From contig NZ_AP019011.1 of NCBI RefSeq assembly GCF_016110345.1, forward strand, positions 1,922,001 through 1,986,000: DNA of 64,000 nt. The letters run 5' to 3'. The notes under the pieces are model-generated. The model worked only from the letters and a program-made list of their open reading frames with translations. It ran no database searches and was not told where the DNA came from. Source of the DNA: Fluviibacter phosphoraccumulans (lineage in GTDB: Bacteria; Pseudomonadota; Gammaproteobacteria; Burkholderiales; Rhodocyclaceae). This document shows, one piece after another, positions 26,738 through 35,678 of this stretch (position 1 is its first letter; each line of letters starts with the position of its first letter). Made by a program: the position numbers and the translations under genes.

Positions 26738-27315
26738 GGTTGCCGTTCATGGGGGCTCATGCCTTCCATGCCAATAAGCCGCACCTGACCATTAATAATA
26801 AATAGGTAGGGCGCTTGCTGGTCCTCATCCACCGTTCTAATTTCTTCCAACTCAAGATTGGACAGTCTTTCAGATTTGACGATGACTTCAAAAAAGGAGG
26901 CGATCGTTGTGGTATCGACCGCTCTGCCTTCGAGTCGGAAGGTGTCCCCATTTTCTTCGAGTCGGGTGATATAAAGCTCTTGCAACATTGCTCGTGCAAG
27001 ACCATCCAAAATCATCACACTGGTTGAACGCCGCGCATCGAGCTTCTCTAATGTTTTTTGTCTTTCCAGCAGATCATTGCGTCTCTGGGACGCCTCATTA
27101 GCCACTGCGAAACTTGGCAGCAGTTGGCTCACCGCAGCACTTAATGCACGGTGATAGCCCTCGAGATAACTCACCCTTAACTGCAGTACGCCTTCAACTA
27201 ACAGAATGGATACAAGGCCTGCGCCAGATACCACCAGCAACTGCCTACCCAGCACCCGCAAGCACCATCGGTGTTTTAGCTCCCGGTGCGGCAACAGATT
27301 GAACCGTCGGTTCAT
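26734..27315 (-). CDS. pilN: Type IV pilus assembly protein PilN
   Basis: PilN binds PilM in the cytosol through its N-terminal tail and dimerises with PilO in the periplasm. The 193-residue protein starts MNRRFNLLPHRELKHRW, matching the conserved INLLPYR-type PilM-binding motif. It has one membrane span (about 27-47) followed by a periplasmic coiled coil and small domain. Four-base overlaps join it to pilM and pilO. Confidence 0.93.
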   Translation of the reverse strand: MNRRFNLLPHRELKHRWCLRVLGRQLLVVSGAGLVSILLVEGVLQLRVSYLEGYHRALSAAVSQLLPSFAVANEASQRRNDLLERQKTLEKLDARRSTSVMILDGLARAMLQELYITRLEENGDTFRLEGRAVDTTTIASFFEVIVKSERLSNLELEEIRTVDEDQQAPYLFIINGQVRLIGMEGMSPHERQP

Positions 27316-28274
27316 GCGCTACGCCTAAGCGCCATGCCGGTAGCGACCATTAATCCGTTGAGCGGCACACCATTACCGGCCATGCCCGCCAGAAGCCGAA
27401 GATCAATTTCATCCACACGCTCAGCTACCATCTCACGATTAAAAACCTCCGCCGCTGCTGCCGCACCGTGCCCACTGACCAGTAGCTGTTTCAAATACCC
27501 ATGTGGACCATCCGTTAAGCCCGCACGCCTGCAATAAAGCTTTAACGCTTCCAGAATCGCGCGCAGCGCTTCTTCGGAATGCTGTCCTGGATCGCTATGA
27601 AGTTCGTAACTCGTCAGATCCAGTGCGCCACGGCCAATCACAAGCCTGGCGTCTTCTCCCAGCAACAGCCCCAGAGGATATTGCACGTTCGCCAACCCAT
27701 GCTGCGCTGCCAAACACCACAGAGCCGCATCATGAATCGCCTGAATGTCTCGATCAACAACCGCTAAAGCTATGTCAGCGTCTTCGGCGAGCAGCCGCAG
27801 CGTATCGATGACATCCCTTCTGCAAAATGCAAGATCGACCTGCTCATGATTCGATTGCGTATCCAGGCTTCTGCGTAAAAAGTCTGAACACACTTCCTCA
27901 GGCGGAACAGGCAGGTTAGACACAGCCTCTACCACTGACAGTTGCGCGATCTGCTGATCATCAAGCCCCGTAGGGATTTCTATGGTTTTGATAAAAATAT
28001 CGGCAGACGGAATGCCTAGCGCCAAGGCAAACGAACCCGAACCTAGCTTTTCGAATGCGCAGCGGAGTGCATTAGTCACCTCAGCACTATTGAAACCCGC
28101 CTCGTCGTTCACTCGGCCCGCAAATTGGCCGTCGGGTTCATAGATGACCTGAGCAAGCCTTGGTGAACCGTCAGACCAATCCATGACCACCAGACACACG
28201 CCGGATTGGTCCAGCCATGCACCCGCAATGGCTGGAGGGTCACCACTCAGCCATCGGGTAAACGCACGGCGCAT
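27312..28274 (-). CDS. pilM: Type IV pilus actin-like protein PilM (divergent)
   Basis: PilM is a cytosolic actin-like ATPase-fold protein that docks on PilN. The start is taken at ATG 28274 (MRRAFTRWLSGDPPAIAGAW), 6 bases after AGAAAGG; a TTG two codons upstream is the only alternative. The 320-residue protein shows PilM-type segments IPSADIFIKTIEIPTGLDDQ and LEALKLYCRRAG. It lacks the usual FGLDISSSSVK start, which is replaced by IAGAWLDQSGVCLVVMDWSD, so it is a divergent member. It heads pilMNOPQ-aroKB. Confidence 0.85.
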   Translation of the reverse strand: MRRAFTRWLSGDPPAIAGAWLDQSGVCLVVMDWSDGSPRLAQVIYEPDGQFAGRVNDEAGFNSAEVTNALRCAFEKLGSGSFALALGIPSADIFIKTIEIPTGLDDQQIAQLSVVEAVSNLPVPPEEVCSDFLRRSLDTQSNHEQVDLAFCRRDVIDTLRLLAEDADIALAVVDRDIQAIHDAALWCLAAQHGLANVQYPLGLLLGEDARLVIGRGALDLTSYELHSDPGQHSEEALRAILEALKLYCRRAGLTDGPHGYLKQLLVSGHGAAAAAEVFNREMVAERVDEIDLRLLAGMAGNGVPLNGLMVATGMALRRSA

Positions 28275-28301
28275 TTTCAACCTTTCTTTTATTATGAGTT
28301 T

Positions 28302-28318
28302 ACCAATTATTTATTGGT
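28302..28318. promoter_or_regulatory. Inverted repeat upstream of pilM
   Basis: ACCAAT and ATTGGT form a perfect 6-bp inverted repeat around a 5-base AT core, 28 bases upstream of the pilM start in an AT-rich promoter region. It may be a regulator site or part of the promoter. No regulator can be named. Confidence 0.35.
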
Positions 28319-28445
28319 TATTCGCAAGAAAAGAAAGTTTTTGCCCATGCAACCAAAGGGATACAACCGTTACCCATCCCAAGTGATGGTGTGGACAGCG
28401 GCTGTTAATACTTTAAGGGTTGGGAGTTTTTGACGGCGCCAACCG

Positions 28446-29558
28446 TTATTTAATCAACAGCGGGGCCATCGCTGCCCATACGTCATCGACCGTGATGCTG
28501 GTCAAACATTCGCTGACTTTACCGCCACCGCAGCCATCCAGGCCACAGGGTCGGCAATTAAATTGGGCACTGCGTGTGACGACTTGATGTTGCCCTTCAC
28601 GCGGCAGACCCCAGGGCCCCCAATGGCCTTCGCCCGAAGGGCCGAACAACACGACGACCGGCGTTTTCATAGCGGCGGCAATGTGCATGGGCGCCGAATC
28701 AACCCCGGCAAACATCTTGGCTTGCCCCGTCAAAGCACCGAGCTCTTTCAATGACAACGCACCCGCCAGGCTTAAAGCGGGGGCCTCATTCTGCCGCACC
28801 AGCGCTTGCTGAATCTGATCAATCAAGCGGCCTTCTTTATCACCCGGTGCTGCCGTCAGTACCACTGGCCAACCGGCCGCGCGGACACGCGCAATAATTT
28901 CTGCCCAGCCATCGGCAGTCCAACACTTGAAGTGCCAGCGTGAAGGTGGGTGAAGGTGGACAAAACCACCCGGCTTTAAACCCAGTGATTGCAAACGAAC
29001 GCTCACGTGCGCATCAGCATCCACACCCGGCACCAGTGTCAGCGCCCGTTTATCGGGTGCCGGCTGTATGCCTAACCGGCGTAGCGCGTCCAGATTTTGT
29101 TCAACGACATGTCGCCGCCCGCTCCCCATAATGGGCGATACAAAATGCGTGAAACTGTTTTTCCAGAAACGACCACGACCATTGACCCGAGGTGCCACCG
29201 CATAACGTGGTTTGAGCAGACGCGAGAGCCAGGCGCCCCGCGGATGCTCGGTCAAATGAATAAGCAGGTCGTATTGACGGGCTTTCATTTGGGTGAACAA
29301 CGCCCACTCAGCAGTCCCCTGCCCAATCAAACCCAGCTTCTTCCAACCACGGTCAATGCAATGCAGTTGCGACAGATCTGGGTGGCCATCCAACATCTCT
29401 GCCGTATCGGTGTAAACCAACGCATCCACCTCAACATGGGGTGCCGCTGCCTTCAGCGCAGACAAAACCGGCGAGGCCAACAGCACATCGCCGTGATGCC
29501 GTAATTTGGTAACGAGCACACGACGGACTTGCGAAAGATTGATGGCATCAAAAGGCAT
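28446..29558 (-). CDS. Glycosyltransferase family 9 (heptosyltransferase III-like)
   Basis: This 370-residue protein belongs to the GT9 family of ADP-heptose:LPS heptosyltransferases, which act on the inner face of the cytoplasmic membrane in LPS core assembly. It shows the N-terminal VRRVLVTKLRHHGDVLLASP and the donor-site motif FAGVDSAPMHIAAAMKTPVV followed by LFGPSGEGHWGPWG, closest to the WaaQ/heptosyltransferase III type. The start at 29558 (MPFDAINLSQ) lies 4 bases after the cobC stop but has a weak ribosome site; in-frame ATGs upstream at 29630 and 29582 lie inside cobC. Its place at the end of a cobalamin operon is unexplained. Confidence 0.85.
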   Translation of the reverse strand: MPFDAINLSQVRRVLVTKLRHHGDVLLASPVLSALKAAAPHVEVDALVYTDTAEMLDGHPDLSQLHCIDRGWKKLGLIGQGTAEWALFTQMKARQYDLLIHLTEHPRGAWLSRLLKPRYAVAPRVNGRGRFWKNSFTHFVSPIMGSGRRHVVEQNLDALRRLGIQPAPDKRALTLVPGVDADAHVSVRLQSLGLKPGGFVHLHPPSRWHFKCWTADGWAEIIARVRAAGWPVVLTAAPGDKEGRLIDQIQQALVRQNEAPALSLAGALSLKELGALTGQAKMFAGVDSAPMHIAAAMKTPVVVLFGPSGEGHWGPWGLPREGQHQVVTRSAQFNCRPCGLDGCGGGKVSECLTSITVDDVWAAMAPLLIK

Positions 29559-29562
29559 GGCG

Positions 29563-30129
29563 TTATTGTACCGGTGCAGCATCAATTTGATCGATCGTAA
29601 AATCGAGGCAAACCAACTGCCCATAGTCATAGCGTAGCGTTAACCACTGCGCGCCCGGTAGCTTTTGATGATACGCCTGCAGGGCGCGTATGACCCCCGC
29701 ATGTGTGATGACAATGACCTCATCATGTATGGCGCTGATTTCTTTTAGCCAGTGCAACACCCGCTGCTGCAGCTCATAACCCGTCTCGCCACCCGGCGGA
29801 CGAAAACCCGCCAAATCACCTGCCCAGGCATCCAGCGCCTCAGGGCCTATAGCCTCCCAGGCCTGCATCTCCCAGTGACCGAAATGCAGCTCTTTAAGCC
29901 GTTGATCGTGAAGGGGTGTCCTATTGAGCATATCGGCCAGTTCAGCACATCGGCGCAAAGGACTGCTGAACACAGGCACCGACAGCGGCAGCTTTTGACG
30001 AAGCGCATTGACTGCATCGGACTGTTGCGATATTGGCGTCTGCAAAGCCAGATCGGTTTGCCCATAGCAAACACCCGCCGGCACTGCCGGTGGTAAATGC
30101 CGAATGAGCCAGAGTCGGATCGATTTCAA
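29563..30129 (-). CDS. cobC: Alpha-ribazole phosphatase
   Basis: CobC dephosphorylates alpha-ribazole-5'-phosphate (or adenosylcobalamin-5'-phosphate) in nucleotide-loop assembly. This 188-residue histidine-phosphatase has RHLPPAVPAGVCYGQTDLAL (10-29), a variant where RHG is replaced by RHL as often seen in CobC of this lineage. It also has SSPLRRC, HFGHWEMQAWEAI and the second catalytic histidine in VITHAGVIRA. The start is a TTG directly after the cobT TGA, with GGAG 9 bases upstream; no ATG is available in a sensible position. Confidence 0.9.
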   Translation of the reverse strand: MKSIRLWLIRHLPPAVPAGVCYGQTDLALQTPISQQSDAVNALRQKLPLSVPVFSSPLRRCAELADMLNRTPLHDQRLKELHFGHWEMQAWEAIGPEALDAWAGDLAGFRPPGGETGYELQQRVLHWLKEISAIHDEVIVITHAGVIRALQAYHQKLPGAQWLTLRYDYGQLVCLDFTIDQIDAAPVQ

Positions 30130-31167
30130 TCAGGCCTTCTCCGAAACGCCCGCTGAAGCAAAACTGGCCATGTCATTCAGAAATGCAACGGCAGCTTTGA
30201 CAAGCGGCCAAGCCAGTGCGACACCCGTGCCCTCACCCAATCGCAGACCTAAATCGAGCAGTGGCTGCGCCTGCATCGCCGCCAGTTGTACACGATGACC
30301 CGCCTCTGCCGAGCGATGGCAATAGACACAGTAATCGCGTGCGGCTGGATACAACGTGCAGGCCACTAGGGCAGCGGCACCGACGACAAAACCGTCGATC
30401 AGTACCACGATACGGCGCTCGGCAGCCGCCAGTATTACGCCCACCATCGTAGCAATTTCAAAACCGCCAAATTCCTGCAGCACCTTAGCCGGATCACGCA
30501 TCTTGCCGGTACGCCCCAATGCTTGCGCCAACAACTGTTGCTTACGATTCAGCCCGGCGTCATCCAAGCCGGTGCCACGCCCCACGCACACTTCCAGTGG
30601 ATGATCAGTCAGACAATGGGTAATCAAGCTGGCCGATGCGGTGTTGCCAATACCCATTTCACCCAGGCCAATCACGTTACAACCGCTTTCTGCATAACGC
30701 GTCACTAATGCCACCGCATTCTCGAAGGCCTGCGCGCACCGTTCGGCAGTCATCGCTGGTGCTTCGATATAGCTCTCTGTGCCGGCGCCCAGCTTGCAAT
30801 TGATTAGCCCGGCACGTTCACCGAAGTCGTGCGCAACCCCACAATCGACCACGGCTAACGGTAGCCCATGGGTACGCGTGAAGACATTGATCGCCGCACC
30901 GCCCGCGAGAAAATTTTCAACCATCTGCCAGGTCACATCCTGCGGGTAGGCCGAAACACCGGCCTTGGCTGCGCCATGGTCACCCGCAAACACAAGCATC
31001 TGTGGCGCGCTTAGCTTTGGCGATTCCGTTTGTTGAATGAGCGCAATCTGTTGCGCCAGCGCTTCTAACTGACCCAATGCGCCAAGTGGTTTGGTTTTAC
31101 CATCAATTTTTTTTTGCAATTGCTGGGCCAAAGGCCCGGCCGTCGTTACGATATTAAAAGTACGCAT
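30130..31167 (-). CDS. cobT: Nicotinate-nucleotide-DMB phosphoribosyltransferase
   Basis: CobT joins dimethylbenzimidazole to phosphoribose from nicotinate mononucleotide, giving alpha-ribazole phosphate. The 345-residue protein has GDHGAAKAGVSAYP (about 79-92), GEMGIGNTASAS and the C-terminal RLGEGTG whose Glu312 corresponds to the catalytic base. Its likely base substrate, DMB, is made by BluB, which lies on the opposite arm of this island. It is followed immediately by cobC. Confidence 0.97.
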   Translation of the reverse strand: MRTFNIVTTAGPLAQQLQKKIDGKTKPLGALGQLEALAQQIALIQQTESPKLSAPQMLVFAGDHGAAKAGVSAYPQDVTWQMVENFLAGGAAINVFTRTHGLPLAVVDCGVAHDFGERAGLINCKLGAGTESYIEAPAMTAERCAQAFENAVALVTRYAESGCNVIGLGEMGIGNTASASLITHCLTDHPLEVCVGRGTGLDDAGLNRKQQLLAQALGRTGKMRDPAKVLQEFGGFEIATMVGVILAAAERRIVVLIDGFVVGAAALVACTLYPAARDYCVYCHRSAEAGHRVQLAAMQAQPLLDLGLRLGEGTGVALAWPLVKAAVAFLNDMASFASAGVSEKA

Positions 31168-31181
31168 AAGATTCCTGAAAC

Positions 31182-31739
31182 TTAGCCGCGCAAAGCCAGC
31201 GGCAAACCCGCAATAGATAAAGTGACCCGCTCACAAAGCGCGGCGACATCCTGATTCAAACGACCCTGTTCGTCGGCAAAGCGACGCGCCAGACGATTCT
31301 CTGGCACCACTCCGGAACCAATTTCGTTACTGACGATGATGATGTCTCCGGGCAGCTGAGGTAGCACATCTAATAGCGCCTGTCGTTCTTGCCAGAATTT
31401 AGGGCAAGTTAGTGGCAACCCTGCTTCTAGCTGTGCACCGCCTTCCCCTTGAAAAAGCACTGCCGACAACCAGAGGGTGAGACAGTCCACCAACAGACAA
31501 CGGTTCGCTGCCGCGTAGGTCTTGAGTGCCTGCGCCAGATGCACCGGCTCTTCTACGGTCAACCAATGCGCCGGTCGATTGGCGCGATGATGCATCAGAC
31601 GCTCGGCCATTTCACCATCAAGGGCTTCGGCTGTAGCGATATAAATCACCTGCATGCCACGTTGCTCACAATCGCTGGCACGCTGCTCAGCTAGGCGGCT
31701 CTTCCCACTACGGGCACCACCGAGGATTAATTCACGCAT
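31182..31739 (-). CDS. cobU: Adenosylcobinamide kinase/guanylyltransferase
   Basis: This enzyme phosphorylates adenosylcobinamide and transfers GMP to form AdoCbi-GDP. The start at 31739 (MRELILGGARSGKSRLAEQR) overlaps the cobQ end by 8 bases; a longer frame to 31799 lies wholly inside cobQ. The 185-residue protein has the P-loop GGARSGKS (7-14), the guanylylated-histidine region MHHRANRPAHW and SNEIGSGVVPEN. Confidence 0.96.
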   Translation of the reverse strand: MRELILGGARSGKSRLAEQRASDCEQRGMQVIYIATAEALDGEMAERLMHHRANRPAHWLTVEEPVHLAQALKTYAAANRCLLVDCLTLWLSAVLFQGEGGAQLEAGLPLTCPKFWQERQALLDVLPQLPGDIIIVSNEIGSGVVPENRLARRFADEQGRLNQDVAALCERVTLSIAGLPLALRG

Positions 31740-33204
31740 GATGGCTCTCTTGCAGAATCTGACCGATTTTTTGCCAATCCAGACTTTGCTCCACGGCATC
31801 GGCCAGCCGATTCAGATCGGCTTCTCGGCGCGCAACAAAATCGACGGCCTGTGCATCAACGCAGCCCGCCCACGCTAGAAGGGCACTCAAGGCTTCTGGC
31901 TGATCCAACAGCCCATGACAATAGGTGCCCATAACCTGATTGTCGGCCGAACTCGCGCCATCACTGCGACCATCATCCAGCGCAACCAGCGGACGCCTTA
32001 GATCTTCGCCCTGGCTAACACCGAGGTGGATCTCGTAGCCAGTCATCGCAGGCGCACCCGGCAAACAAAGATGCCCGCGCACATTTCTGAGCTGCTTCTC
32101 GGACTCAAGTATCGTTTCCACATCCAACCAGCCCAATCCGGGTGAGGACCCCGGCGCCCCTTCGAGTCCTTGCGGGTCATGCAGCTGTTGACCCAGCATC
32201 TGAAAACCGCCACAGATACCAAGCACCTTGCCGCCATAGCGCAGATGCCGCTCAATGGCCTTGTCCCAGCCTTGCGCACACAACCAGGCTAAATCTGCAC
32301 GCACGGCTTTGGAGCCCGGCAAGATCATCAGATCGGCCGGGGGAATAGCTTGGTTCGGCCCGATCCATTGGAAATCCACTTCCGGGTGCAAGCGCAATGG
32401 ATCCAGATCATTGTGGTTCGACACGCGGGGATAAGCCGGTGCAATCACTTTCAGACGCGTTGTTGCTGCGGTCACCTGACCGCCAGCTATGGCATCTTCA
32501 GCATCCAGAAACAAGCCGTGCAAATAAGGCAGCACGCCCAGCACTGGCTTCCCCGTGCGCTCTTCCAACCAGCGCAATCCCGATTCCAGCAAGCTGATAT
32601 CACCACGAAACCGGTTAATCACAAAGCCTTTGACGCGCGCCTGTTCGGAAGGCGACAGCAGATCCAGCGTACCTACCAGATGGGCAAAGACACCGCCCCG
32701 ATCGATATCTGCCACCAGAATAACCGGGCAATCAACCGCCTCGGCAAAACCCATATTGGCAATATCGCGATCGCGCAGGTTTATTTCGGCCGGCGAACCG
32801 GCACCTTCAACCAGCACGGCTTCATAACGCTGAATCAACCGCTGCCAGGAATCCAGCACGGCACCCATCGCCCGCGGCTTATACGCGTGGTAATCCTTAG
32901 CATTCAGATCCGCAGCCACCTTGCCCTGGATGATGACCTGGGCCTTACGGTCGGTGGTTGGTTTTAACAATATCGGATTGAAATCGGTATGCGGCTGCAG
33001 ACCACAGGCGTAAGCCTGCAGTGCCTGCGCCCGACCAATTTCGCCCCCATCTTCAGTGACCGCCGAGTTCAACGCCATATTCTGTGGTTTGAACGGGGCT
33101 ACGCGCACCCCACGGCGTTGCAGCACACGGCACATGGCAGCGACCAGCGTCGATTTTCCAGCATCAGAAGTGGTGCCCTGAACCATCAGAGAGGCGCATG
33201 ACAT
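31732..33204 (-). CDS. cobQ: Adenosylcobyric acid synthase
   Basis: CobQ (CbiP) amidates four corrin side chains with glutamine and ATP. The 490-residue protein has an N-terminal synthetase domain with VQGTTSDAGKSTL (8-20) and VEGAGSPAEINL, and a C-terminal glutaminase domain with nucleophile Cys in LGICGGFQMLG (about 332) and the late histidine in GTYCHGLL. It is first in the minus-strand cob operon and divergent from bluB; the 97-base gap holds no recognisable riboswitch. Confidence 0.97.
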   Translation of the reverse strand: MSCASLMVQGTTSDAGKSTLVAAMCRVLQRRGVRVAPFKPQNMALNSAVTEDGGEIGRAQALQAYACGLQPHTDFNPILLKPTTDRKAQVIIQGKVAADLNAKDYHAYKPRAMGAVLDSWQRLIQRYEAVLVEGAGSPAEINLRDRDIANMGFAEAVDCPVILVADIDRGGVFAHLVGTLDLLSPSEQARVKGFVINRFRGDISLLESGLRWLEERTGKPVLGVLPYLHGLFLDAEDAIAGGQVTAATTRLKVIAPAYPRVSNHNDLDPLRLHPEVDFQWIGPNQAIPPADLMILPGSKAVRADLAWLCAQGWDKAIERHLRYGGKVLGICGGFQMLGQQLHDPQGLEGAPGSSPGLGWLDVETILESEKQLRNVRGHLCLPGAPAMTGYEIHLGVSQGEDLRRPLVALDDGRSDGASSADNQVMGTYCHGLLDQPEALSALLAWAGCVDAQAVDFVARREADLNRLADAVEQSLDWQKIGQILQESHHA

Positions 33205-33301
33205 AGGGGTAAATCCTGTCTACAAAAAAGAGGTGCGCAGAACCGCAGTTTGGGCGATTTAATCGTTTATTATCCCATGCCTGACAAGTATTTACGGCCT
33301 C

Positions 33302-34039
33302 ATGAAGACATCTGACGCACCCATCCACCACCCGTTTTCCGAGGCCGCCCGCGATGCGGTCTATCAGGCAATTTTTTCTCGACGGGATGTGCGCAGCCAA
33401 TTCCTTCCGGATGCGATACCAGACGAAGTACTGGGTCGATTATTGATGGCCGCACACCATGCGCCGTCTGTGGGCTTTATGCAGCCATGGAATTTTCTGC
33501 TGATTCGCGCTGCCGAAACCAAAGCACGTGTTCAGCACCTTTTTCGCAAAGCGAACCAGGAGGCTCAAACCCAGTTTATCGGCGACCGGAAAGATCTTTA
33601 TAGCCGACTCAAGCTGGAAGGCATTCTCGATGCACCGGTCAATCTATGCATCACCTGCGATCGCGAACGCACCGGCCAAACCGTTTTGGGCCGTACGCAC
33701 ATCAAAGAAATGGATTTATACAGCACCGTTTGCGCCGTCCAGAACCTCTGGCTGGCAGCACGTGCCGAAGGCGTGGGGGTTGGCTGGGTCAGCATCTTCC
33801 ATCAAAACGAACTTCAAGAAGCCCTGTACATCCCTGAAAATATTGTGCCGATTGCTTACCTGTGCCTAGGCTACGTGAGTGAGTTTCTGGATAAACCAGA
33901 GCTCGAAAAAGCAGGTTGGCAGTCTCGCTTACCCCTTGAAGAACTCGTCTTTCACGAAAGCTGGGGCCAGACTGGCGACAGCAATGATCCTCTCGCCGCG
34001 CACTATCAAGCACTCAGAAAGCAGTACGGCTATGCTTGA
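33302..34039 (+). CDS. bluB: BluB, 5,6-dimethylbenzimidazole synthase
   Basis: BluB cleaves reduced FMN with oxygen to make DMB, the lower ligand of B12. The 245-residue nitroreductase-fold protein has FSRRDVRSQFLPDAIPDEVL, APSVGFMQPWNFLLI and EGVGVGWVSIF, all typical of BluB rather than general nitroreductases. Its presence indicates oxygen-dependent DMB synthesis. Its last 8 bases overlap the start of the next gene. Confidence 0.95.
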   Translation: MKTSDAPIHHPFSEAARDAVYQAIFSRRDVRSQFLPDAIPDEVLGRLLMAAHHAPSVGFMQPWNFLLIRAAETKARVQHLFRKANQEAQTQFIGDRKDLYSRLKLEGILDAPVNLCITCDRERTGQTVLGRTHIKEMDLYSTVCAVQNLWLAARAEGVGVGWVSIFHQNELQEALYIPENIVPIAYLCLGYVSEFLDKPELEKAGWQSRLPLEELVFHESWGQTGDSNDPLAAHYQALRKQYGYA

Positions 34040-35030
34040 ACACGGTGGCCGACTACGGGCAGCGGCTCAGGCCTACGGCATCCCTCTGGATCGATGGATT
34101 GATCTATCGACGGGCATTAGCCCCTGGCTTTACCCGATTCCTGATATTCCAAACCATGCCTGGCAACGTTTGCCAGAACCGGATGACGGATTAGATACCA
34201 TTGCCGCTCAGTATTATGGCAACAGCAACCTGCTGGCGACCGCGGGTAGCCAGCCTGCCATCCAGCTACTACCGACGCTGTTCGAACCCTGCCGCGTTGC
34301 AATTATTGGCCCCACTTATAACGAACATGTCGCTGCATGGCGACTGACTGGTCACGACCTGCATTTGGTGGACACGCTGAACGACGCGCTTGAGATACAG
34401 CCAACCGTGGTCGTGCTCTGCAACCCCAACAACCCGACTGCCACACACCACCAACCGGGTCATCTGCTTGCAGCGGCCGAACAATTGAATCAACGCAACG
34501 CTTGGCTCGTTGTCGACGAAGCCTACGGCGATGCCTACCCAGAGCTGAGCATCACCAAGCTGGCGGGTACATTAGTCGCGCCCAGACTGATCACTTTGCG
34601 CTCACTAGGTAAGTTTTTTGGTTTGGCTGGCGCTCGAGTCGGCTTCTTATTCGGTGATTCGATCCTGCTGAACCGACTGGCCGACAAGCTCGGACCCTGG
34701 ACGATCAACGGTCCCGCCCGCTTTGTGGCGCAAAAAGCGCTGGCTGATACCCCCTGGCAGACCCATCAAATCGCTCACATTAGAGATGCAGGCTTACGCC
34801 TTAAACAGCTTATCACCCGCACCGTGGCGCCAGTCGAACCGGTAAAATCCACTGGCTTATTCAGTACGTTTACAACAGCCGACGCCGAAGTAATTTTCGA
34901 GCACCTAGCACGCCACGGCATCCTCGTTCGTCTCTTCCGGGAAGCTTCACTGATTCGAATTGGCATTGCCGCCGACCACGAATGGAAGCGGCTAGAGAAT
35001 GTACTGCAAGCGTGGCATACAACAACCTGA
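34032..35030 (+). CDS. cobD: L-threonine-O-3-phosphate decarboxylase
   Basis: This PLP enzyme makes (R)-1-amino-2-propanol phosphate, the linker for cobinamide. The start at 34032 (MLEHGGRLRAAAQAYGIPLD) overlaps the bluB stop; the frame is open further upstream inside bluB. The 332-residue protein shows DLSTGISPWLYP, CNPNNPTATH, DEAYGD and the PLP lysine in RSLGKFFGLAGARVGF (about 193). It is called CobC in the Pseudomonas naming system. Confidence 0.93.
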   Translation: MLEHGGRLRAAAQAYGIPLDRWIDLSTGISPWLYPIPDIPNHAWQRLPEPDDGLDTIAAQYYGNSNLLATAGSQPAIQLLPTLFEPCRVAIIGPTYNEHVAAWRLTGHDLHLVDTLNDALEIQPTVVVLCNPNNPTATHHQPGHLLAAAEQLNQRNAWLVVDEAYGDAYPELSITKLAGTLVAPRLITLRSLGKFFGLAGARVGFLFGDSILLNRLADKLGPWTINGPARFVAQKALADTPWQTHQIAHIRDAGLRLKQLITRTVAPVEPVKSTGLFSTFTTADAEVIFEHLARHGILVRLFREASLIRIGIAADHEWKRLENVLQAWHTTT

Positions 35031-35041
35031 CAGAGAATCCT

Positions 35042-35659
35042 ATGAATAACGAACAAGACACAGGCCGTAACGAACGGCATGAGCAGCGCATGGCGCGCAA
35101 AAAAGACATCGTTGACGAGAAAATTGCCTCGGCACAGACAGAAAAAGGATTGCTCCTGATTCACACCGGTAACGGCAAAGGTAAATCCTCTTCCGCGTTT
35201 GGTGTGCTGGCCAGAGCCATCGGCCATGGCTTTAACTGCGCGGTCATTCAGTTCGTAAAAAGCCGCTCGGATTCTGGTGAAGAGGCGTTATTCCAGAAAT
35301 TCCCCGAGCAGGTGTCCTGGCAAGTCATGGGAGAAGGCTTCACGTGGGAAACCCAAGATCGTGAACGCGATAAACGCGCCGCCGAGGCTGCCTGGGTAGA
35401 AGCCTGCAAAAAACTGGCCGATCCGGCGATTGATCTCGTGATTCTTGATGAGTTCACCTACGCCTTCAAATTCGGCTGGCTGGAATTGGAGCCCGTCATT
35501 GACGTTCTGCGTCAACGCCCCCCCATGCAGCACGTCATTATTACCGGCCGCGCTGCACCGCCCGCCCTGATTGAAGCCGCTGATACCGTCACCGAAATGG
35601 GCATGGTGAAGCACGCCTTCCAGCAAGGCATCAAGGCCATGCCGGGCGTTGAGTACTAA
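35042..35659 (+). CDS. cobO: Cob(I)alamin adenosyltransferase
   Basis: CobO (BtuR) transfers the adenosyl group of ATP to the corrin cobalt. The 205-residue protein has an N-terminal helical tail (MNNEQDTGRNERHEQRMARK), Walker A HTGNGKGKSS (41-50), and IDLVILDEFTYAFKFGWLE with RPPMQHVIITGRAAP. It lies 11 bases after the decarboxylase gene. An earlier in-frame start at 34982 lies inside that gene and is rejected. Confidence 0.97.
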   Translation: MNNEQDTGRNERHEQRMARKKDIVDEKIASAQTEKGLLLIHTGNGKGKSSSAFGVLARAIGHGFNCAVIQFVKSRSDSGEEALFQKFPEQVSWQVMGEGFTWETQDRERDKRAAEAAWVEACKKLADPAIDLVILDEFTYAFKFGWLELEPVIDVLRQRPPMQHVIITGRAAPPALIEAADTVTEMGMVKHAFQQGIKAMPGVEY

Positions 35660-35678
35660 CCCCGGACACCAATCCATC

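Noticed and set aside
33205..33301. Second cobalamin riboswitch between cobQ and bluB
   Set aside because: The 97-base gap is too short and lacks the conserved GCCCCCGCAACGG-type and B12-box sequences.
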